A stretch of DNA of 64,000 nt. Origin: Streptomyces aculeolatus. GTDB taxonomy: Bacteria > Actinomycetota > Actinomycetes > Streptomycetales > Streptomycetaceae. This document shows positions 58,080 to 64,000 of the stretch, in pieces. A program made the position numbers and the translations under genes. Under the pieces are notes generated by a model. The model searched no databases. It was not told the origin of the DNA and worked only from the letters and a program-made list of their open reading frames with translations. The stretch is taken from positions 1 through 64,000 of the forward strand of contig NZ_JAINRD010000025.1 of assembly GCF_020400605.1 (NCBI RefSeq), written 5' to 3'. Each line of letters starts with the position of its first letter. Position 1 is the stretch's first letter.

Positions 58080-58553
58080 ATGCGCAGCTTCGAGATCACA
58101 CCGATCGGCACCGTACGCAACGACCGGACGGACATCCAGAACACGGACAACTGGGGCGCCGTACGCAGCACGATCACCGTCGACGAACGCTTCGGCGAGG
58201 ACTGCCTGACGGGCCTGGAGGGCTTCTCCCACGTGGAGGTCCTCTTCCTCTTCGACCGGTTCCCGACGGCGGCCGACGACGACTTCCGCGAACCCCGCCC
58301 CTACCGGGGCCGCGCCGACCTCCCGCCGATGGGCGTCTTCGCGGGCCGCGGCCCGCGAAGACCGAACCGGATCGGGGTGACGTGCTGCGCGATCGAGTCG
58401 GTCGAGGGGCGGGAGCTGACCGTGGTGGGACTCGACGCGGTGTCGGGGACACCGGTCGTGGACCTGAAGCCGGCGATGGCGGAGTTCCGCCCGGGGGAGA
58501 TCGGTCAGCCGGAGTGGGTGAGCGACATGATGTCGGAGTACTTCAAGCCCTAG
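58080..58553 (+). CDS. trmO: tRNA (adenine-N6)-methyltransferase TrmO-like
   Basis: 157 residues of the TsaA/YaeB/UPF0066 family. TrmO uses SAM to methylate t6A37 in tRNA-Thr. Landmarks are FEITPIGTVRNDRTD, the conserved RRPNRIGVTCCAI, and VVDLKPAMAEF (usually DIKPY). Many actinomycete paralogues exist, so a different SAM-dependent substrate is possible. The ATG at 58080 begins the domain. Confidence 0.82.
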   Translation: MRSFEITPIGTVRNDRTDIQNTDNWGAVRSTITVDERFGEDCLTGLEGFSHVEVLFLFDRFPTAADDDFREPRPYRGRADLPPMGVFAGRGPRRPNRIGVTCCAIESVEGRELTVVGLDAVSGTPVVDLKPAMAEFRPGEIGQPEWVSDMMSEYFKP

Positions 58554-58560
58554 CCGAACC

Positions 58561-58696
58561 CGGAGGACCCGGAAGAGCCCCGGAGGACCCGGAAACCCCA
58601 AGGACCCCCGCACACCCGCCCAAGGGTAGGCGCCCGCTCCGACAAACCACCCACATCCCCGCACGCCCACCCAAGGGTAGGCGCCCGGTCTGACAA
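58561..58696. repeat. Two tandem repeats in a convergent gap
   Basis: CGGAGGACCCGGAA occurs twice at 58561-58574 and 58581-58594. Then a 40-nt unit at 58606-58645 recurs at 58657-58696 (51-bp period) with four mismatches; its core is CCCAAGGGTAGGCGCCCG. They fill the gap between trmO and the araC-type gene. They might form the terminator of both genes, or be simple duplication. Confidence 0.7.
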
Positions 58697-58703
58697 CGCC
58701 GGA

Positions 58704-59507
58704 TCACCGGGCCGCCCGCCCGCTCCCGCCGGCCTCCTCGAACGAGGCGCCGCCGCCCAGGTACTGACCCGGGGACGTGCCGACGGTGCGGCGGAACGCC
58801 GCGAGGAAGGCGCTCGGCGTCGCGTACCCCACGGCGTGCGCGACCCGGGAGACGGGTTGTCCCTCGGCGAGCAGCGGGAGGGCGGCGCGCAGCCGCACAT
58901 GGGTGCGCCAGCGGTCGAAGTTCATGCCGGTGTCGCGGACGAACAGCCGGGTCAGGGTGCGCCGGCTCACCCCCGCGTCCCGCGCGTGCGCCTCGAGGCT
59001 CCGGGCGTCCGCGGGGTCGGCGAGCAGCGCGTCGGCCACGGCCCGTACGCGGTCGTCGGAGGCGCTCGGTACGTCGATGGGCGTCGCCGGCAGGGGCCGC
59101 AGGAGATCCAGGACGACCGCCTCGGCCCGCAGGCGCGCACCGTCGGGCAGGTCGTCGTCGCCGAGGTACGCGATGAGGTGGGCGAGCAGCCCGTCGATGC
59201 CGACCGGCGTGGGTTCCGTCCAGTCCAGGTCGCACCTGTCCGGTGCGAAGTACAGGCTGCACAGCACCGCGTCGCGCGTCGCCCCGGTGCGGTGGACGAC
59301 GCCCGCGGGCAGCCACAGCGCGCGCGTACGCGGCAGGACCCAGTAGGCGTCGCCGACGGCGACGCCGAGCACACCGCGCCGCGCCCAGGCCAGCTGGTGC
59401 TGCGGGTGGCTGTGCGGGACGAACCACTGCCCGGACGCCAGCGGGAAGGTGCCGACGACGATGGCACCCACGCCGACCGGGACGGCTCCGAAGACGGCGT
59501 CGGTCAT
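58704..59507 (-). CDS. AraC family regulator with cupin sensor
   Basis: 267 residues. The amino cupin domain has HSHPQHQLAWARRGVLGVAV and LWLPAGVVHRTGA (His-containing beta strands). The carboxyl double HTH is ARDAGVSRRTLTRLFVRDTG and VSRVAHAVGYATPSAFLAAF, RRTVGTSPGQYL. This type commonly represses or activates a neighbouring exporter. The MFS gene is divergent, 158 bp away, and is the probable target. The ATG at 59507 is the natural domain start. Confidence 0.92.
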   Translation of the reverse strand: MTDAVFGAVPVGVGAIVVGTFPLASGQWFVPHSHPQHQLAWARRGVLGVAVGDAYWVLPRTRALWLPAGVVHRTGATRDAVLCSLYFAPDRCDLDWTEPTPVGIDGLLAHLIAYLGDDDLPDGARLRAEAVVLDLLRPLPATPIDVPSASDDRVRAVADALLADPADARSLEAHARDAGVSRRTLTRLFVRDTGMNFDRWRTHVRLRAALPLLAEGQPVSRVAHAVGYATPSAFLAAFRRTVGTSPGQYLGGGASFEEAGGSGRAAR

Positions 59508-59665
59508 GCGCCCAGCGTATGTCCTCAACGCGATACGACCTGGCCCTGTAACGCATCGCGGCCAGCGCGGCGGCTGCATAGCGTCGTGACCATGCCGATC
59601 GATCAGCCGCGCCACGGGCGCCACCGCACTGCCGACGACCCCTCCACTCGGACGGAGCGCCCGGC

Positions 59666-61108
59666 ATGACCTCGGCACCGGCCACGGCCGCCGGCGGCGC
59701 CGAGACCGTGGGACGCCGGGGAGCGGCGCTGGTGGTCCTGTGCTTCGTACAGTTCATGCTCGTCCTGGACGACAACGTCGTGAGCGTCGCGCTCCCCAGC
59801 GTGCGCGACGACCTCGGCTTCGGCGCCGCCGGCCTGGCCTGGGTCGTCAACTCCTACTTCCTCGCCTTCGGCGGGCTGTTGCTGCTGTTCGGCCGCATGG
59901 CGGACCTGCTGGGCCGCAGGCGCGTCTTCCTGACCGGCGTGGCGCTGTTCGGCGCGGCGAGCCTGGTCTGCGGGCTGGCGCAGGAGCCGTGGCAGTTGGT
60001 GACGGGGCGGTTCGTGCAGGGCGCTGGGGCGGCCATGGCCAGCCCGGCCGCGCTGGCGCTGATCGCGCTCCTCTACCCGGGACCCCGGGAGCGGGCCAGG
60101 GCGTTCGGCATCTGGGGCGGGATAGCGGGGCTGGGCGGAACGGCGGGCCTGGTGATCTCCGGCGCGCTGACCGGCCTGGCGTCCTGGCGCTGGATCTTCC
60201 TGATCAACCTGCCCGTGGCCGTGGCGGCCATGGTGCTGCTCCCCCGCCTGGTCCCGGAGAGCCGGGCCGCGCGCACGGTACGTCTCGACGTCCCCGGTGC
60301 GGTACTGGGCACGGGTGCCGTGGTGTCCCTGGTCTACGGGCTGCTCCAGACCGGCGAGTCGAGCTGGACGGACACCGCCGCGACCGGGCCCCTGGTCCTC
60401 GCGGTGCTCCTGGCCGCCGCGTTCGTGGCAGTCGAAGCCCGGACCGCGGAGCCGCTGGTGCCGTTGGCGTTCCTGGCCTTCCGCTTCCGTGCGGTGGCGA
60501 ACGGGACGACCCTGCTGTTCTCCGCCGCGATGTACGCGATGGCGTTCCTGCTGATGGTGCACCTGCAGACCGTGCTCGGCTACGACCCGCTCACGGCCGG
60601 CCTCGCCTATCTGCCGTACGGGGCGGGCATCCTGGCGGGCATGTGGCTCTCCGCCCGAGCGGTACGCAGGCTGGGCACCCGGCCGGCACTCGTCGCGTCG
60701 TTCCTGATCACCGCGGCCGGGATGCTGCTGCTGTCCGGCGTGGCACCGAGCGACGGCTACGCCACCGGCGTACTGCCGGGCATGCTCGTGACGAGCCTCG
60801 GGTGCGGACTGAGCCTGCCCGCCCTGACGGTGGCGGCGCTCAGCGGCACCACCGAGGAGGACGCGGGCCTCGGCTCGGCGGTGCTCAGCTCCGTACAACA
60901 GGTCGGCGGGGCGATAGGGGTGGCGGTCCTCGTCGCCCTGGCGACGCGCCGCCGCGACGCGCTGACCGCGGAACACGACCCGCTGCACGCGGCCACGGAG
61001 GGCTTCGCCCTCGCACTCACGGTCGCCGCGGTGCTCCTCACGGTTGGCGCGGTCCTGATAGCGACGCTGCTCGGGAGGAACACCGCCGCCGCGGCCCGGA
61101 CCCGGTGA
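59666..61108 (+). CDS. MFS drug exporter (DHA2 / EmrB-like, 14 TMS)
   Basis: 480 residues with about 14 membrane segments. Motif A is FGRMADLLGRRRVFLTG between helices 2 and 3, motif B is LVTGRFVQGAGAAMASPAAL, and motif C in helix 5 is GIAGLGGTAGLVISGALTGL. LDDNVVSVALPSVRDDLGF in helix 1 is the DHA2 motif D1. It exports drugs or metabolites using the proton gradient. The divergent AraC regulator probably controls it. Confidence 0.93.
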   Translation: MTSAPATAAGGAETVGRRGAALVVLCFVQFMLVLDDNVVSVALPSVRDDLGFGAAGLAWVVNSYFLAFGGLLLLFGRMADLLGRRRVFLTGVALFGAASLVCGLAQEPWQLVTGRFVQGAGAAMASPAALALIALLYPGPRERARAFGIWGGIAGLGGTAGLVISGALTGLASWRWIFLINLPVAVAAMVLLPRLVPESRAARTVRLDVPGAVLGTGAVVSLVYGLLQTGESSWTDTAATGPLVLAVLLAAAFVAVEARTAEPLVPLAFLAFRFRAVANGTTLLFSAAMYAMAFLLMVHLQTVLGYDPLTAGLAYLPYGAGILAGMWLSARAVRRLGTRPALVASFLITAAGMLLLSGVAPSDGYATGVLPGMLVTSLGCGLSLPALTVAALSGTTEEDAGLGSAVLSSVQQVGGAIGVAVLVALATRRRDALTAEHDPLHAATEGFALALTVAAVLLTVGAVLIATLLGRNTAAAARTR

Positions 61109-61111
61109 CCT

Positions 61112-61543
61112 TCACGCCCGTTCCGCGTCGAAGGCCTGGGCGACGGCGAGGCTGTCCTCGTAGACATGGTGGCGGGTGACGAGACCGTCCTCGACGGTGA
61201 GATGGAGGGCGAACCGCGCACGGTACGGCCGTCCGGTGGGCCGGGCGGTCTGCCGGATCTCACCGAGGACGACGGCATGGTCCCCGTCGACGAGGATGCG
61301 CTCGACGGTGGTCGCGACCTCCTCCGGCACGTGGAACTCGCCGATCCGGCGGTAGTGGTCCGCGGCGTCGGCACGGGTGGAACGGTGCCGGATCCAGGGG
61401 GTGGCGGGACGGCCGTGCTCGGCTTCGGGCCAGTCGAGCTTCCAGTCGGCCCCGTCGGCGTACAGCTCGGCGATGCGCTCGGGATCGCCGTCGCCGATCC
61501 TGCGCAGCAGTTCCTGAACGACGTCGCGGGTGCTGGTGGACAC
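61112..61543 (-). CDS. SnoaL-like / nuclear transport factor 2-fold protein
   Basis: 143 residues. A cone-shaped alpha+beta fold is suggested by VVQELLRRIGDGDPERIAEL, YADGADWKLDWPEA and the carboxyl strands FALHLTVEDGLVTRHHVYED. Such proteins are small cyclases, isomerases or simply ligand binders. The GTG at 61543 has AAAGAGG 6 nt upstream. It is convergent with the exporter, the stops being 3 nt apart, and no terminator is visible between them. Confidence 0.85.
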   Translation of the reverse strand: MSTSTRDVVQELLRRIGDGDPERIAELYADGADWKLDWPEAEHGRPATPWIRHRSTRADAADHYRRIGEFHVPEEVATTVERILVDGDHAVVLGEIRQTARPTGRPYRARFALHLTVEDGLVTRHHVYEDSLAVAQAFDAERA

Positions 61544-62370
61544 GGATACCTCTTTGCGTTCGGTCCGCGTCTCGATTGCGCGGGGAGATCGCAAGCTTGC
61601 CCGCGGCGGCGGGGCCGGCGCGATTACCTGGGACGTAAGGGGGTGGTGCCGGGCGGACGAAATGGGGGCGAAACTCGGGACGGGCGGGCGTTTTGGGCAG
61701 ATTTGCCGGGCAGACCACTGAGACTTCACACCGGCGGCGCGCATTCCGGGAAAGCCGACACTCGGACAGTCAGGATGCACGCGAACGAGCAAAAGTCAGC
61801 CCTCAGGACCGTTTTGCCCTGATTCACGGAGGGAGTTACCGCGAGTTACGACCGGATTCGTCCGCTACGGGCCCGGGCGGCCGGACCGCGGGCAGCGGGG
61901 GCCGCCGGCGACGGAGGAGGACCAGCGCCGCCGGGGGAAAACCCGGGCGGCGTGGGCGGCGGCGACGGAGGGGGACTCCGGTGGCCAACCCCCGTCCGCG
62001 GGGACGCCTCGGCGATCGGGCAGATCCGGCTCGGGTGGTCCGGCCCCCCGTCCGCGGGGGTCTGCCTCCGTAGGCACGGCGTTCGGGTGCCCGCTCCCCC
62101 TGGGCCACCCTTAGCTGCCGGTCTGTCACGGGCCGGAGTCCGGGGTCAAGGGTGGGGCGAAGCCCCATCGCGCAGCGACGTTCCCGCAGCGAAGCGGAGG
62201 GAACGCCCTTGACGCCGGACGCAGGCCCGACAATCGACAAGCGGGGTGGCCCGGGGGGAGCCCTGACGACACCGCTTCTCCCTTCGCCCCACCCCCGCAC
62301 CCGGCGCACGCACGGGTCGGACCAGCCACGTTGCCGCCGAGTCCGTGCGGGGTGCGGCCCTGGGGCAGGG
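61544..62370. other. Intergenic region, 827 bp
   Basis: No convincing gene. 61720-61860 is less G+C-rich and includes a direct repeat of GAGTTAC (61830-61850) after a GGAGGGAG that has no start codon at a suitable distance. 61985-62070 holds two CCCGTCCGCGGGG blocks. 62138-62220 is the cloverleaf palindrome described separately. Confidence 0.5.
62138..62220. repeat. 83-nt cloverleaf-forming palindromic element
   Basis: An outer stem pairs 62138-62152 with 62206-62220 (14 of 15 pairs; arms GTCCGGGGTCAAGGG and CCCTTGACGCCGGAC). It encloses three hairpins that abut with no unpaired bases between them: TGGGGC-GAA-GCCCCA (62153-62167), TCGC-GCA-GCGA (62168-62178), and CGTTCCC...GGGAACG (62179-62205). 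It lies 151 nt beyond the TPR gene stop. It resembles no tRNA in its loops. It is probably a mobile REP/MITE-like palindrome or a strong terminator. I have an impression of similar sequences elsewhere in Streptomyces but cannot verify it. Confidence 0.75.
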
Positions 62371-64000
62371 TCAGGGACGGGCACGCCGCCACGGCCATCG
62401 GCGCCGTTGGGTACGCGCGACCGCGGCCCGGGCCTCCGCGAGGTTGTTGCGGCTGGCGAGGGTGCGAGGGTGATCCGGACCCAGGACACGTTCGTGATCG
62501 GTGAGGGCCCGCTGATGAAGATCCGCCGCCTCCTGATAACGACCCAGCGCGAACAGGGAGGTGGCGAAGTCGCTGCGGCTGGCGAAGGTATGGGGGTGGT
62601 CCGGACCCAGGACACGTTCGTAGTCGGTGAGCGTCCGCTGATGAAGATCCGCCGCCTCCTGATAACGACCCAGCGTCCACAGGGCGGTGGCAAGGTTGTT
62701 GCGGCTGGCGAGGGTGCGCGGGTGATCCGGGCCCAGGACGCGTTCGTGATCGGTGAGCGTCCGCTGATGAAGATCCGCCGCCTCCTGATAACGACCCAGC
62801 GCGAACAGGGAGGTGGCAAGGTTGTTGCGGCTGGCGAAGGTTTGGGGGTGATCCGGACCCAGGACACGTTCGCGGTCGGCAAGGGCCCACTGATGAAGAT
62901 CCGCCGCCTCCTGATAACGACCCAGCTCGTCGAGGGCGCTGGCGAGGTTGTCGCGGCTGGCGAAGGTTTGGGGGTGATCCGGACCCAGGACACGTTCGCG
63001 GTCGGTGAGCGTCCGCCGATGAAGATCCGCCGCCTCCTGATAACGACCCAGCTCGTATAGGGCGTTGGCCACGTTGTTGCGGCTGCCGAGGGTGTTGGGG
63101 TGATCCGGGCCCAGGACGCGTTCGTCGTCGGTGAGGGTCTGCCGGTGCAGGTCGGCGGCCTCCTGGTGACGGGCGAGTGAGTCCAGGGCGTTGGCGAGGT
63201 AGTGGCGGCCGGTGACGGTCTCGGGGTGATCCGGGCCCAGGTGGTGGGTCTCGGCATCCAGGACGCACTGGCGCAGGGGGTGTTCCTCCGTCGCGGCACC
63301 CGCGTCGTGGAGGGTGTCGGCGAGGTTGTCGAGCAGGTCGCGGTTGGTGGTGAAGTCGGCGTCTGAGGTGCGGTCGAGTAGGGCCGGGAGGTGGGCAGCG
63401 AGGAGGCGGGCGGTGGGCCAGCCGGCGCGGCCCGCGGCGGTGGTGTCGTGCACGGTTCGGGTGAGGTGGGCGTCGAGGGCGGCGTAGCAGGTGGTGCGGT
63501 CGGTGCTGGGGGGCGTGGTGAGCGCGATGACGTCGTGGACCACGGGATGCAGCACAACCTGCCCGACCGCAAGGGTCTCCCCCGGGGTGTTGATCAAGCC
63601 GTACTGGTGGAGCCCTGCGAGGGCGGCGTCGAGTTCGGCTGCGGTGACCGTGCGGCCGGTGGCGTCGGTGAGCAGGGCGGGGGTGAGAAGGGCACGGGGG
63701 ACGGGTGCGGGTGCGAGGAGCGCGAGGAGGTACAGGGTGGGGTGGGCCAGGGTGTAGCCGTCGGTGTGGAGTTGGGTGAGGGAGAGGTCGAAGGTGTGCC
63801 GCACCACTGTGCGGGCGACTTCCTGATCGGCCGCCTGCGGGTGTTCTGCACCGACGAGGTCGCCGAACTCGGTGGCAAGGGCGTGCTCGTAGGCGGTGAA
63901 GGTGCGGTAGCGGCTGGTGGGGTTGGCCAGGTAGCGGCCCGCGGTCTCCAGCGCGAGCGGGAGCCCGCCGAGGCGTTCCCCGAGCGCGGCGGCCTCCTGC
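62371..64000 (-). CDS. NB-ARC/TPR (STAND) protein, C-terminal part (window edge)
   Basis: At least 543 residues; the amino end lies beyond the right edge. The visible start (AAALGERLGGLPLALETAGR, YLAN) is the GLPLAL region of an NB-ARC-type STAND ATPase, followed by a winged-helix-like region and then seven kinesin-light-chain-type TPRs of 42 residues with consensus LGPDHPxTxASRNNLA and LGRYQEAADLHQRTLTDxER. The last is cut short by a basic tail (RTQRRRWPWRRARP). STAND-TPR proteins are signal-sensing switches, some acting in antiviral defence or in FxSxx-type cassettes. The TPR units are nearly identical in DNA. Confidence 0.85.
   Translation of the reverse strand, partial: QEAAALGERLGGLPLALETAGRYLANPTSRYRTFTAYEHALATEFGDLVGAEHPQAADQEVARTVVRHTFDLSLTQLHTDGYTLAHPTLYLLALLAPAPVPRALLTPALLTDATGRTVTAAELDAALAGLHQYGLINTPGETLAVGQVVLHPVVHDVIALTTPPSTDRTTCYAALDAHLTRTVHDTTAAGRAGWPTARLLAAHLPALLDRTSDADFTTNRDLLDNLADTLHDAGAATEEHPLRQCVLDAETHHLGPDHPETVTGRHYLANALDSLARHQEAADLHRQTLTDDERVLGPDHPNTLGSRNNVANALYELGRYQEAADLHRRTLTDRERVLGPDHPQTFASRDNLASALDELGRYQEAADLHQWALADRERVLGPDHPQTFASRNNLATSLFALGRYQEAADLHQRTLTDHERVLGPDHPRTLASRNNLATALWTLGRYQEAADLHQRTLTDYERVLGPDHPHTFASRSDFATSLFALGRYQEAADLHQRALTDHERVLGPDHPRTLASRNNLAEARAAVARTQRRRWPWRRARP
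62440..63150 (-). repeat. 126-bp tandem repeats encoding TPR units
   Basis: The core ATGAAGATCCGCCGCCTCCT (read on +) starts at 62515, 62641, 62767, 62893 and 63019, exactly 126 bp apart (one 42-residue TPR); the last copy reads CGATGAAG. Flanking parts of each unit are also nearly identical, including synonymous positions, which implies recent expansion or gene conversion. Confidence 0.9.

Noticed and set aside
58606..58696. Short CRISPR-like repeat pair
   Set aside because: Only two imperfect copies with an 11-nt gap, and no further units.
62138..62220. A tRNA gene (cloverleaf shape)
   Set aside because: The loops are 3 nt, there is no 7-nt anticodon loop, no T-loop consensus and no acceptor end, and the outer stem is 15 bp. 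It is a palindromic element, not a tRNA.
62440..63150. CRISPR array (regularly spaced repeats)
   Set aside because: The 126-bp period encodes in-frame TPR motifs and the spacers are also repeated. There are no cas genes.

Overview
The window looks like chromosomal DNA of Streptomyces or a close actinomycete relative. The evidence is very high G+C, frequent GTG and TTG starts, many 4-nt start/stop overlaps, leaderless genes with a -10 box just before the start codon, Tat and lipoprotein signals, a complete conservon (cvn) operon, and in-frame TTA (bldA-type) codons. About 62 genes can be supported. The two at the edges are partial. No rRNA, tRNA, CRISPR array or intact insertion sequence is visible.

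Layout, left to right. 1-546 is a cut-off Tat-exported protein. 1100-3777 is a MerR/TipA-like regulator with a 19-bp-spacer promoter, a macrolide-type glycosyltransferase and a small unknown protein. 4173-6487 is a serine hydrolase divergent from a TetR regulator with two tandem operators, followed by an 80-bp remnant of a second hydrolase copy. 7343-12054 is a five-gene, translationally coupled cluster: polyprenyl diphosphate synthase, methyltransferase, chorismate-lyase-like protein, PobA-like hydroxylase and UbiA prenyltransferase. It is predicted to make a prenylated (di)hydroxybenzoate. A CmtR-type Cd/Pb sensor follows.

12452-14912 holds an NlpC/P60 hydrolase and an M56/BlaI pair. 15012-21542 is mostly envelope genes: a DsbA-like protein, DUF305/DUF3105 proteins, a BASS-type transporter and an NfeD/SPFH pair. 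21573-24912 is the molybdate operon (modA, modB, modC and a TOBE/HTH protein). 25069-34116 is accessory: SDR, AraC, a membrane Ser/Thr kinase, a large discoidin-domain secreted protein, a lipoprotein, a GNAT and a beta-propeller-like protein.

35403-43934 is an apparent regulon. It comprises a peptide/opine-class ABC importer, a creatininase-family amidohydrolase, a fused double ATPase, a GntR repressor, an HpcH/HpaI aldolase and a nitrilase-family hydrolase. The GTGTATAC motif occurs at both promoters, and at the importer promoter it overlaps the -10 box. The cluster most likely takes up an amide or lactam compound and breaks it down. 44002-45063 looks like a decayed conflict locus (EACC1-like fragment plus caspase tail).

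45452-50895 is an acyl-CoA dehydrogenase followed by a conservon carrying a GAF-domain fifth gene. 51138-54860 is a divergent pair of large HTH regulators. 54894-58553 contains an amino-acid-oxidase-like enzyme divergent from a RidA protein, an ECF sigma factor with a membrane partner, and TrmO. 58704-61543 is AraC, an MFS exporter and a SnoaL-like protein. The right edge holds an 83-nt cloverleaf-forming palindrome and the 3' part of an NB-ARC/TPR protein with almost identical 126-bp repeats.

Eight genes carry a TTA codon, a dense set for a window of this size, including the PobA-like hydroxylase, the kinase and the conflict-locus fragment. This suggests that much of the accessory content is tied to development.
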